The position numbers and the translations under genes are program-made. Shown here piece by piece: positions 34,731 to 41,889 of a DNA stretch of 64,000 bases. Under the pieces are notes generated by a model. That model saw only the letters and a program-made list of their open reading frames with translations. It did no database searches and had not been told where the DNA came from. Numbering within the stretch: the first letter of the stretch is position 1; every line of letters starts with the position of its first letter. The DNA is from Mesorhizobium sp. Root552 (lineage in GTDB: Bacteria > Pseudomonadota > Alphaproteobacteria > Rhizobiales > Rhizobiaceae): positions 297,128 through 361,127 of the forward strand of contig NZ_LMFV01000045.1 in assembly GCF_001427285.1 (NCBI RefSeq). Reading direction: 5' to 3'.

Positions 34731-35506
34731 TGGCAAAGGGTCGCAACAGACAAGGGCGCTCCGCTGGAAGCGAACACTGGACGAAGCTAATCCGCACGAC
34801 GATGGAGACGCCAGCATGGCGCGCGCTGTCGACAACGGCGCAGGCGCTATATCCGTGGATCAAGTTGGAATGGCGCGGGCTCGAATACAACAACAACGGC
34901 AAGATCAGGCTGAGCGTCCGTCAAGCCGCCGCGCGGATGGGCGTGAACATCAAGACAGCAGCAAGAGCATTCCTTGAATTGCAGGGTAAAGGCTTCATCG
35001 TCCAGACCGAGTTTGCCTATCTCGGCATTGCAGGGGCAGCGAGGTCGCCCGCTTACGAAATCACCGAATTGAAGATGCCGGGGGCGGAAGGCGACGGGCG
35101 CAAGCTCTATCGCGACTGGAAGCCCGGTAGCGACTTTCCGGTGCATGTATCTCACGCCAACAATCCATTGGGGAAAAATAAAACCCTGTCCCCAAAATTG
35201 GGACGTTCCTGTCCCCAAAAAGGGGACGAACAGGAAAAGCACGTACCCAAAAACGGCACAGCCTGTTCCGAAAATGGGGACGAATACGACTGTTTCGATG
35301 AACCGTTCGTCCCCAAAATCGGGACATCCTTATCCTACCATACCTCAACGCCAGTGAGCGGGCCGGCGCAGCCTGCCGCCCAAACGGGCAGGCAAGCGCC
35401 GAGAGCGCGAGCGAAGGCGGACAAGCGCGCAGCTTTCAAATCCCTTCTTCAGGACGCTACCGCTGCGCTGACGGTCAAGACGGAGGGCGACTGCGATGCA
35501 GCTTGA
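34730..35506 (+). CDS. Phage replication initiator-like protein with internal iterons
   Basis: 258 aa. The N-terminal winged helix includes WTKLIRTTMETPAWRALSTT and KIRLSVRQAAARMGVNIKTA, typical of phage replication-organiser proteins. The central part repeats VPKNGT/SPKLGR/SENGDE-like peptides because the DNA beneath is an array of 17-bp iterons (35188-35325). The C-terminus is basic. An origin within the initiator gene is the lambda O plan. No helicase gene follows, so loading of the host helicase is assumed. Confidence 0.7.
   Translation: MAKGRNRQGRSAGSEHWTKLIRTTMETPAWRALSTTAQALYPWIKLEWRGLEYNNNGKIRLSVRQAAARMGVNIKTAARAFLELQGKGFIVQTEFAYLGIAGAARSPAYEITELKMPGAEGDGRKLYRDWKPGSDFPVHVSHANNPLGKNKTLSPKLGRSCPQKGDEQEKHVPKNGTACSENGDEYDCFDEPFVPKIGTSLSYHTSTPVSGPAQPAAQTGRQAPRARAKADKRAAFKSLLQDATAALTVKTEGDCDAA
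35188..35325 (+). repeat. Five 17-bp iterons: candidate replication origin
   Basis: Units at 35188-35204, 35211-35227, 35243-35259, 35265-35281 and 35309-35325 follow GTCCCCAAAANNGGGAC. Each is partly palindromic, and the centre is AAAA or AAAAA. Start-to-start distances are 23, 32, 22 and 44 bp, so most copies keep about two helical turns. The array is in the reading frame of the initiator-like gene and explains its repetitive peptide segment. Confidence 0.75.
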
Positions 35507-35816
35507 CCTCTCGATGCAAAAGCAGCCGTGCACCATCATCGCGTTCCCAGCGGAAAAACGACGCGGCCACGCCTACCGGGTCGCTCACCAGCTTTCAAAG
35601 TCGCGGACCAACAAAGAGGCCGATTGGGTGCTGACCCGCGCCCTGGTGTCCTATCACGACCGGCTCTCTGCGGCGGGCATCCCGGCATCGGAAGCGGGGC
35701 GGCTGATGGGGGTCTTTCGCCGGCTGATCTTCAACGAATGTCTCGCACTTGGCTCTCGATGGTCACCCGACCTCGACGACGATTTCATTCCTACCAATGG
35801 AGGCTCATGCGCATGA
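35496..35816 (+). CDS. DUF6074-like small protein
   Basis: 106 aa. It carries IAFPAEKRRGHAYRVAHQLS and a C-terminal helical part with LSAAGIPASEAGRLMGVFRR. The IxFP-xxRR opening is typical of the small DUF6074 proteins common in rhizobial phages. It overlaps the replication gene by 11 bp and the next gene by 4 bp. Function unknown. Confidence 0.65.
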   Translation: MQLDLSMQKQPCTIIAFPAEKRRGHAYRVAHQLSKSRTNKEADWVLTRALVSYHDRLSAAGIPASEAGRLMGVFRRLIFNECLALGSRWSPDLDDDFIPTNGGSCA

Positions 35817-36679
35817 GCGAACTATCAAACAACCTGGCTGACCTTGCCGAACGGGTGAAGCTTGAAAACGAACGATCAGCGGCGGCGCACCTGAGTGCCA
35901 TCGACAGCGCCTTGTCTGCCGGTTCCCTGCTCATAGACGCCAAAGAACAGTGCAAGCATGGGGAATGGGGTTCCTTTCTCTCTCGCGCGCACGTGCATGA
36001 GCGCCAAGCTCGTCGACTGATGCAACTTGCCCGAAGCGGGCTGACCTCGGACATGGTGTCCGATATCGGCGGCTTCAAAGCGGCGCTCGACTGGCTTGGG
36101 CGGGTGAAACTGCCTGATCCCGACGAAGTGGTGTTCATCACGGTCGAAGGCCGGCGCGATGCGATAGTCTCCATCCTGCCATCGGAAAAGGCCGGCAAGT
36201 TCGACGTGTCGGCCACCAGCGAGGAAGGAACATATTTCTTCACCGAACACCCTGTTCCGGCCGAAAGCATCAGGCTGGCGGATCGGCGGTATTCAAACGC
36301 CCTGTGGCACACTGCCGCCAAAGCGTCGTCGCTGCCGATTGGTGAGTGGCAGTTCAATTCCGCGCCGATCTGGTCGCTGTTGGACGATTGCGCCTTCCTG
36401 GCCGAACAGGTCGAGTTGCCGAAGGGCGACAAGGCTCCGCTCCCCGAGAGCTACAAACACATGATCGACGCTCTTCAGGCCTGCGTCGATGATTTCACGG
36501 CTGACCGCTACCTGAAGGCGCGGCGGGCTCAAAAGCTCTGTCTCGCTCAGATGGATAAATGGCCGTCCGATCCTCGGATGATGGCGACTTTCGTTCGCAT
36601 CGCCAGCGACGGCAAGGGAACGCAACTGGCGCAGCGCGTCGATGAACTCGCTCGCGAAAGGATGGTGGCCCATGCCTAA
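35813..36679 (+). CDS. DUF3102-containing protein
   Basis: 288 aa. Residues about 10-80 match DUF3102: a helix, then GSLLIDAKEQCKHGEWGSFL and ERQARRLMQLARSG, a probable helix-turn-helix also seen in plasmid and phage partition-type proteins. The rest is unfamiliar. I use the ATG at 35813, with GGAGG nine bases upstream and ATGA overlap, not the ATG at 35807. It precedes and overlaps a ParB-like gene, so a joint role in DNA handling is plausible. Confidence 0.65.
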   Translation: MSELSNNLADLAERVKLENERSAAAHLSAIDSALSAGSLLIDAKEQCKHGEWGSFLSRAHVHERQARRLMQLARSGLTSDMVSDIGGFKAALDWLGRVKLPDPDEVVFITVEGRRDAIVSILPSEKAGKFDVSATSEEGTYFFTEHPVPAESIRLADRRYSNALWHTAAKASSLPIGEWQFNSAPIWSLLDDCAFLAEQVELPKGDKAPLPESYKHMIDALQACVDDFTADRYLKARRAQKLCLAQMDKWPSDPRMMATFVRIASDGKGTQLAQRVDELARERMVAHA

Positions 36680-37757
36680 CAATCCTCTTCGCCGGATAGA
36701 GCCGGTTTCCATTGCCGGTCTGAAGCCTCGGACGCCGCCAACCGGGCAACCGATCATGGAATACGTGAGCCCGCGCAGCCTTTATGTAGATCCCGCATAT
36801 CAGCGGTCCATCGGTGAGCGCGGCCTGAGACAGATTCGGCGCATCATCGAGAATTTCGATTGGTCGAAGTTCAAGCTTCCGACTTGCTGCTATGCGGAAA
36901 ATTTTGCCGGTGAGACTGTGCTGTTCGTTCTCGATGGTCAGCACACCGCAATCGCCTGCGCCAGCCATCCCGATATCGATTGCATTCCGGTGCAGATCGT
37001 TGAGGCTGTTGGCGTCGAGGCACAGGCGGAAGCCTTCATCGGCCTCAACACCGATCGGCTCGGCGTCACGAAGTTGCAGCTTCACCAAGCGGCAGTTGTT
37101 GCCGGTGACCCTGAAGCCGTCACAATCGAGCAAGTGTGCGAACGGGCAGGCGTCACGATCCTGCGGGGCACTCCCGGCAGCGGTCGCTACAAGCCCAAGG
37201 AAACCATTGCCGTTGCCGCACTGGCCGCTCTGATCAGCCGGCGCGGTTCCATGCGGGCGCGGATCGTGCTTGACGTGCTGGCGGCGACTGATCTTGCGCC
37301 CATAGCCTCCATTCATATCCAGGCGGTCGATCTCCTACTGCACGACAAGGAGTTCTGCGACCAGATCGCAGGGCCGAACCTGACAACAGCGATCAACGAA
37401 ATGATCGTGGAAGCCGAAGACGAAGCCAAGCTGTTCGGTCGGACGCATAAGATTCCGAAATGGCGGGCGCTGGCCTCGGTCTGGTTCCGCAAGTGCCGCA
37501 AGACCCGCGCGACGAAGACGGACGCAGGAAAGACGCAGCCAAGCTCTTCTGAGGAAACAGAAAATCAGCCTTCCGAACGCATCAGGGACGCACCACGGAC
37601 GCAAGCCAACGGCCTGAACGACATGCTCAGACCGGAAATCGCTCAACGCGCCGCAGTCGTTGCAGCTCGTCGGGTTGAGCAGAATGTCACGGCTTCCGTC
37701 ATGGGCGATCCGCCTGCCGGTCGGTCGGCTCTCGACCAGAGAAAGGGAACGGCATGA
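36672..37757 (+). CDS. ParB-like/DUF6551-type protein
   Basis: 361 aa. The sulfiredoxin/ParB-like fold is visible: SLYVDPAYQRSIGERGLRQI, FDWSKFKLPTCCY, LFVLDGQHTAIACAS and IPVQIVEAVG. A helical domain with LQLHQAAVVAGDPEAVTIE follows, and the C-terminus is basic and disordered. No ParA is present, so classical partition is unlikely; such phage proteins may bind DNA or use CTP/ATP. ATG at 36672, overlapping the previous gene by 8 bp. Confidence 0.65.
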   Translation: MPNNPLRRIEPVSIAGLKPRTPPTGQPIMEYVSPRSLYVDPAYQRSIGERGLRQIRRIIENFDWSKFKLPTCCYAENFAGETVLFVLDGQHTAIACASHPDIDCIPVQIVEAVGVEAQAEAFIGLNTDRLGVTKLQLHQAAVVAGDPEAVTIEQVCERAGVTILRGTPGSGRYKPKETIAVAALAALISRRGSMRARIVLDVLAATDLAPIASIHIQAVDLLLHDKEFCDQIAGPNLTTAINEMIVEAEDEAKLFGRTHKIPKWRALASVWFRKCRKTRATKTDAGKTQPSSSEETENQPSERIRDAPRTQANGLNDMLRPEIAQRAAVVAARRVEQNVTASVMGDPPAGRSALDQRKGTA

Positions 37758-37921
37758 CCACGAAGCCCGCAACTTGGTTCGGCGTCTGCACGGCATCCGG
37801 CAATCTCATCGACGTGACGCCCGGCGAATTTCACGCGCAGGAGATTGCGAACGAACTGACCAAGGAACAGCGCGTCAAGCATGTCGTGCTGCCCGTCATC
37901 ATCACGGCGGCACAGGCATGA
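37754..37921 (+). CDS. Small 55-aa hypothetical protein
   Basis: Starts MTTKPATWFGVCTASGNLID and ends VLPVIITAAQA. It overlaps the ParB-like gene by 4 bp. Beta-rich with a conserved-looking middle (VTPGEFHAQEIANELTKEQR). Function unknown; its coupling supports expression. Confidence 0.55.
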   Translation: MTTKPATWFGVCTASGNLIDVTPGEFHAQEIANELTKEQRVKHVVLPVIITAAQA

Positions 37922-37923
37922 AC

Positions 37924-38184
37924 TCAGGCAGGATCATAATCCCCGAGGTAGATGCCAACATCCTTTGCTGCGGCGATAAAGGCAGTTCGTGCGGTGCTGG
38001 GTGGCTTTCCGCCTTTGATGACCGCAAGGCACGCTTCCATCGCGCGAACGCGCCTCTTGTTCTCCGCTACGGGCCAATCGTGCAGCAAAATATCCGCCGC
38101 GTCTCTCGGGCTGACAACGATCCGGTCGCGGTCAATTCGCCCAAGTTGGATGCGGATCGGTTTGTGAAAGCGCGTGGTTTTCAT
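37924..38184 (-). CDS. DUF982 family protein on the opposite strand
   Basis: 86 aa, MKTTRFHKPIRIQLGRIDRD; then VVSPRDAADILLHDWPVAEN, an AMEACLAVIKGG helix and PPSTARTAFIAAAKDVGIYL. These are the DUF982 landmarks (F-x-K-P, a WP turn, Ala-Cys helix). An in-frame ATG at 38196 is the alternative start. It is inserted against the direction of the early operon. A plus-strand frame over the same bases (37918-38250) has ATGA overlaps but no protein-like pattern. DUF982 proteins are small rhizobial proteins of unknown role. Confidence 0.75.
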   Translation of the reverse strand: MKTTRFHKPIRIQLGRIDRDRIVVSPRDAADILLHDWPVAENKRRVRAMEACLAVIKGGKPPSTARTAFIAAAKDVGIYLGDYDPA

Positions 38185-38246
38185 AGCGTCGAGCATTTTG
38201 CTCAAAATTTCCGCAACAGCAAATTGTTTCGAGGAGGTGCGGCGGC

Positions 38247-38546
38247 ATGACGATTGCCGAGCGCAAAGCACGCGAAGCCTACGACGCGGAAAACCCTTGG
38301 CGTCCGATGTGCGAGGCGAAACCGGACGGCACGGTTTGCGAGCTTCTGTTTGCCGATCTGGTCGGCAACTTTGATGCCAACACCTATCGATACTTCCTCG
38401 ACGCAGATGGCAATTGGTACCGGATTGATCCACCGGGGATGGTTTACCCGTGGCCATCGCCCATGAACTGGAGGCCGGCTTACGCGCGCCTCTCCCCCGA
38501 ACGTCGGAACTACATCAGGCAGCAGGTACGGAAATGGCGAAAGTAA
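38247..38546 (+). CDS. Hypothetical phage protein, 99 aa
   Basis: Preceded by GAGGAGG nine bases before the ATG. Sequence includes WRPMCEAKPDGTVCELLFAD, YRYFLDADGNWYRIDPPGMV and PRAY-like W/Y-rich parts near the end (NWRPAYARLSPERRN). Similar aromatic-rich small proteins occur in rhizobial prophages. Overlaps the next gene by 13 bp. Function unknown. Confidence 0.6.
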   Translation: MTIAERKAREAYDAENPWRPMCEAKPDGTVCELLFADLVGNFDANTYRYFLDADGNWYRIDPPGMVYPWPSPMNWRPAYARLSPERRNYIRQQVRKWRK

Positions 38547-39238
38547 CCCCGGAGCCGGAAGTTAGGCCGGCAGGGACCAGGATCGACGGCGGCAAGCGGC
38601 GCGACCTCAACAAGGAACGTGTCTCGGGCCGCATGTCGGGCGTGGTCAAGCCGGCGCTCACACCTGCACAACGTGAGGCGTCAAAGGCTGCGCGGCGCAA
38701 GGCGGACAAGAAGGCCAAGCAGAACATTGATCGGCTGGTACGTGATGACGGCGGCAAGGGCGGTTCCGTCGTGTCCAAGGTCAAGGTCAAGATATCGAGC
38801 GACCGCACGGCGCAGCAGACCATTCGGTGCCGGCCTGGCACCTTCGAATGGCGCTATGGCCGCAACAAGCAAAGCGTCTTCTTCCACGCCGGCAATCACT
38901 TCGCTGTGTTGTGGGAACGGGCGGGCATCGCGGTAGCGAGTTCGGCGGACTTCCTGCGCGGTACAGCGTCGGGATATCCGACCGGGATTGGCGACGGCAG
39001 GGTTGCCGCCATCGACGCCCTGCGAGGCTCGGTCGAGAAGCTGGGCCAGTTCTCATTCGACCGTCTCATGATGTACTGCGTGCAGGGCAAGACGGCAGCG
39101 GAAATCGCTCGGCTGGAAATGATGACGGATCGTGAGATTGCGACCGTGCTGGCTTCAGACTTGAGACAGTGCGCGATCCATTTCAAATACCTCGGGATAG
39201 CGCGCGGTAAGATTCGTTCCACTTCCGAAACGAATTGA
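38534..39238 (+). CDS. Basic protein ending the early operon; possible late-gene regulator
   Basis: 234 aa. The N-terminal 100 residues are strongly basic and Ala/Lys/Arg-rich (KAARRKADKKAKQNIDRL), probably disordered and nucleic-acid binding. The C-terminal part has a helical segment with GKTAAEIARLEMMTDREIAT, which could be a helix-turn-helix. The last-gene position before a strong terminator (39291) and the late operon fits an activator or antiterminator. This is inference; no family was recognised. Confidence 0.5.
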   Translation: MAKVTPEPEVRPAGTRIDGGKRRDLNKERVSGRMSGVVKPALTPAQREASKAARRKADKKAKQNIDRLVRDDGGKGGSVVSKVKVKISSDRTAQQTIRCRPGTFEWRYGRNKQSVFFHAGNHFAVLWERAGIAVASSADFLRGTASGYPTGIGDGRVAAIDALRGSVEKLGQFSFDRLMMYCVQGKTAAEIARLEMMTDREIATVLASDLRQCAIHFKYLGIARGKIRSTSETN

Positions 39239-39290
39239 CTTTCAACACGAAACCCCCTAGTGATTTGTCATTCTCGCAAAGTTGCGACCT

Positions 39291-39313
39291 AACCCGCCTT
39301 GTGGCGGGTTTTT
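39291..39313 (+). terminator. Intrinsic terminator of the early operon
   Basis: ACCCGCC, TTGT loop, GGCGGGT and TTTTT, 53 bp after the last early gene. A clean factor-independent terminator. Confidence 0.9.
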
Positions 39314-39479
39314 CTTGCCGGCCTCTACCGCCTGCTACTTCTCAGGGCGTGGTGTTCTACGAGGATATCGGCTTCACGCGCTGCGTTCTCGAATTTTCCG
39401 TGTCGTTGGGGACTTCAACCACTTCCGCTTGCCAAACTCGCTCAATTTGCCAAATTGGCCGAAGGGTGGAGGGCATATC

Positions 39480-40307
39480 ATGCGATTGGTTTTGGCGGTC
39501 CTTGTAGCGTGTTGCGGATTGGTGACGGGATCACGCGCAGAAGCGACGGACATTTCAGGAATATGGAAGGGCTCGATCCGGTGTTCGTATGGCAGTGGAA
39601 GCCTGAGTATCACTGTAGCCCGTGATGGCAGCATTTCTGGCGGTGTCACAAACGGTAAGGTGATTTCAGGTCGCGTCAGCGGAAAGTCCGTTCAGTTCTC
39701 CACCACCAACGCGTTCGGCAACGTCGCCAATTTCACGGGGACAGTCGTTGGCGATGACATGAGCGGCACCTATTCGCAGAGTGTGAACGGTACAATTTGC
39801 AACTGGGACGCCAGCTTGCGGACCGGGGTTCGGACCAGCCAGTCTGCTAACCCTGGCAAAGACCCGGAGCCTGATTACTCAAAGCTCGATGCCAAGAAGA
39901 AGCGGCAAGCGCGCGAACGTGATGCGCAGTCGTTTCTGACTGCAGGAGCTGCAGCCGCCCAGTATTGCACCTACGCGGATCAGATGACGGCGGCCGGGCG
40001 CTTTTCACAGGCGGCTGAGGCCTTCCGGCTCATGGGAGATTCGGTGCGTCAGGGTAAGGCTGACAAGCTGGCAAAAGCAGCCTCGGCAAGAGCGGACGAA
40101 TGTCAGCGGCGACAGAAGGCGGCCCGGCAGGCTCCGCCGAAGGCCAAGGCGTCTAAAAAAGCAGACGAGACCGCAGCAGCGAAGGCTAAGGAGATGGCTA
40201 AAGCCTGCACTGCACTAAAGCAGTATGCAAAGAAGCTCGAAGACAGCGGTAATCTTGAGGCAGCGCTCAAGGTCAGGGTGAAGCTGCGGATCAACAAGTG
40301 CAAATGA
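39480..40307 (+). CDS. Secreted protein with basic helical tail
   Basis: 275 aa. A signal peptide MRLVLAVLVACCGLVTGSRA is followed by a beta-rich domain (about residues 25-110) of Gly/Ser/Thr-rich strands (GSLSITVARDGSISGGVTNG). The C-terminal 150 residues are Lys/Ala-rich helices with cysteines spaced through them. GGAGGG stands seven bases before the ATG. It is a stand-alone gene after the early terminator and may be a lysogenic-conversion gene. Family unknown. Confidence 0.65.
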   Translation: MRLVLAVLVACCGLVTGSRAEATDISGIWKGSIRCSYGSGSLSITVARDGSISGGVTNGKVISGRVSGKSVQFSTTNAFGNVANFTGTVVGDDMSGTYSQSVNGTICNWDASLRTGVRTSQSANPGKDPEPDYSKLDAKKKRQARERDAQSFLTAGAAAAQYCTYADQMTAAGRFSQAAEAFRLMGDSVRQGKADKLAKAASARADECQRRQKAARQAPPKAKASKKADETAAAKAKEMAKACTALKQYAKKLEDSGNLEAALKVRVKLRINKCK

Positions 40308-40377
40308 ACTTATTTAGCCGACGGGCATTTGTTTGTTCAGGTTCTCTCGGAGTTAGCCGCCTCGCATCCCATACAGG

Positions 40378-40620
40378 CTAACAGGCCGCCTTATCGAGGA
40401 CATCTGACATTCGGCTTTGCCATCCTTTGCCGGCTGCCTTGAACTTTGCGATTGTCTTGGGCTTCAAGAGTATGGTGATGCGGACTTTGCCTGAGGATGG
40501 ACGGCCACGCTTGTTCTGGCCGGTTCTTGGCTTACGCGTTGAAAGTTCTTCCATGAACTCGGCAACAGTCACTTTGGCCTTGGGTTTCGGTTTAGGCTCC
40601 GGTGCAATTTTGATTGCCAT
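40378..40620 (-). CDS. BrnA-like antitoxin protein
   Basis: 80 aa. A Lys/Pro-rich N-terminus (IAPEPKPKPKAKVTV) precedes the C-terminal RHH-like part KVRITILLKPKTIAKFKAAG then KGWQSRMSDVLDKAA. This is the pattern of BrnA antitoxins, in which K/Q-G-x-Q-x-R precedes the last helix. GGAGACAGCT stands before the ATG at 40620. No BrnT toxin gene is adjacent, so it is an orphan antitoxin or a regulator. The frame is open upstream to 40731, but that part lacks a site. Confidence 0.7.
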   Translation of the reverse strand: MAIKIAPEPKPKPKAKVTVAEFMEELSTRKPRTGQNKRGRPSSGKVRITILLKPKTIAKFKAAGKGWQSRMSDVLDKAAC

Positions 40621-40806
40621 AGCTGTCTCCTGAATATCGTAAGCACAAAATATCACACGTTGGGTGGATTTCATGCATACGAAATTCGAAAGCTGGGGCA
40701 GGCTGAGCAATGGCTGAGCGCGGAAGGCCAACAGACTAGCGGCCGGAGTATGCAGATCAGGCCATCACCATCAAGTGCAAGGAGAAGTAGATAGCTCGTC
40801 CACACA

Positions 40807-41073
40807 TCAGGTCGGCAGAGGCCAGCCCGTATCGAACATGGTACGCGCTGTCAATCTGGCGGGGCAAGGACGGGTTGAGGCAGCAACAGCTAGCACGTCA
40901 GCCTCTATGCGAGCGCCTGCAAGGACCATCACGACCGCCTCATCCAGCGGGAAGAGGCGAGAGGCTACATCATTGGTGACGATATTAACGGGCGACCAGT
41001 TGCACCAGACCACCCTTGGGATTTCTCGAATAGCTTCTGAGAAACGGGGGCCTTCTCTCGAAATTGCTAGCAT
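40807..41073 (-). CDS. Doubtful 88-aa hypothetical protein
   Basis: Starts MLAISREGPRFSEAIREIPR; a Leu/Val-rich middle with LFPLDEAVVMVLAGARIEAD. It overlaps the next minus-strand frame by about 90 bp. The composition looks protein-like, but no ribosome site or family could be seen. A frameshifted remnant is possible. Confidence 0.3.
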   Translation of the reverse strand: MLAISREGPRFSEAIREIPRVVWCNWSPVNIVTNDVASRLFPLDEAVVMVLAGARIEADVLAVAASTRPCPARLTARTMFDTGWPLPT

Positions 41074-41236
41074 GGATCTGGTTCAGGACTGAGCACGCTG
41101 CTTCTGCGCGATACAGTGGCCGGCACACCAAGGCGAGACCACCTAACGACGCGGGCATATAAAGGGCGACGTCCCAGACCGTGCCACATCCGTCGCCCTC
41201 CGGAAGGCAGATATATCGAGGCCTGATTTCAACCAT
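40985..41236 (-). CDS. Hypothetical protein, 83 aa
   Basis: Starts MVEIRPRYICLPEGDGCGTV. The pattern WDVALYMPASLGGLALVCRP and YRAEAACSVLNQIHAS resembles small rhizobial proteins with a T-V-x-D-V opening and an Ala-rich helix with LN. The upstream context (41237-41412) holds a perfect 8-bp hairpin (41348-41366). No function known. Confidence 0.4.
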   Translation of the reverse strand: MVEIRPRYICLPEGDGCGTVWDVALYMPASLGGLALVCRPLYRAEAACSVLNQIHASNFERRPPFLRSYSRNPKGGLVQLVAR

Positions 41237-41412
41237 CGTAAGATCTCGCTTGAGCACGCCATTCATAGACGATGAACTCAGAACGGGTTTGCGCAGGAAC
41301 AACCTGTTGCGATAGCGATCAGTAAATTTTTCATCGGACCCTCATTTCTCCACCTAAGAGGTGGAGGCCCCGAATAAACGGCGAATGGTAGCCGGCACCA
41401 CCAAGTGAAGCC

Positions 41413-41589
41413 ATGCCCAGCAGACCGCCAGTCCACCGCCCCCCGGGCCAAGGTGACAGGAAGCAACAGCGCCGCCAGTATGACCAGCAACGCGACAAAC
41501 AGGAATGGCGCGGCTGGTACAAGACGGCACGATGGCAGGCCAAGCGTGAGGCGCAGCTAGCCGATGTGGTGAGGGCGTGGCGGGTATGA
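41413..41589 (+). pseudogene. N-terminal remnant of a phage HNH endonuclease
   Basis: 58 codons starting MPSRPPVHRPPGQGDRKQQR and continuing WYKTARWQAKREAQLAD. This is the characteristic N-terminal region of phage HNH nucleases that sit beside terminase genes. The catalytic Cys-x2-Cys and H-N-H part is missing: the frame ends in VVRAWRV. Its stop overlaps the next ATG by 4 bp. Either it is a truncated nuclease or the stub now serves to couple translation of the lipoprotein. Confidence 0.5.
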
Positions 41590-41801
41590 CCAAGGCATCA
41601 ACGGTAGCAGCAATGGTTGCCGCCATTCTACTTGCCGGGTGTAGTGACTATCAAGCCGGCGATGCGGTCGTCGCGAATGTTCAGAAAGACCCGGACGATC
41701 AATGCCGCATCATCATCACGGCGCACCTAGACGACATTCCGCCAATGACAGCGAGGGTTGATGGGTGCCCCGTCGCGGGTCCTTCCGGCCTCAAAATGTA
41801 A
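41586..41801 (+). CDS. Small lipoprotein, 71 aa
   Basis: A lipoprotein signal peptide, MTKASTVAAMVAAILLAGCS, has lipobox LAGC. The mature part has about 53 residues with two further cysteines (DDQCRIIITAHL and RVDGCPV), which could form a disulphide. It is coupled to the HNH remnant by ATGA. Phages often carry such lipoproteins for entry exclusion or Rz1-like lysis roles; neither can be shown here. Confidence 0.65.
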   Translation: MTKASTVAAMVAAILLAGCSDYQAGDAVVANVQKDPDDQCRIIITAHLDDIPPMTARVDGCPVAGPSGLKM

Positions 41802-41889
41802 TACGGGTCGGCGGCAGCGCAGAGCTTTCCTAGCGACAGACTTTGAAACACGTTTCGTTTCGCTACACCCAATTCTGAAATGAGGTCTC

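Noticed and set aside
37918..38250. Plus-strand frame of 110 codons with ATGA overlaps at both ends
   Set aside because: Overlaps suggest a gene, but its sequence has no protein-like pattern, while the minus strand encodes a DUF982 protein. Kept only as a finding.
40775..41092. 105-codon plus-strand frame
   Set aside because: Ser/Thr/Ala-rich antisense frame without motif; the minus-strand frames look somewhat more protein-like.
41280..41336. 18-codon minus-strand peptide beginning MKNLLIAIATGC with GAGGG before it
   Set aside because: It has a good ribosome site, but is too short to support. A leader peptide is possible, but nothing else shows it.
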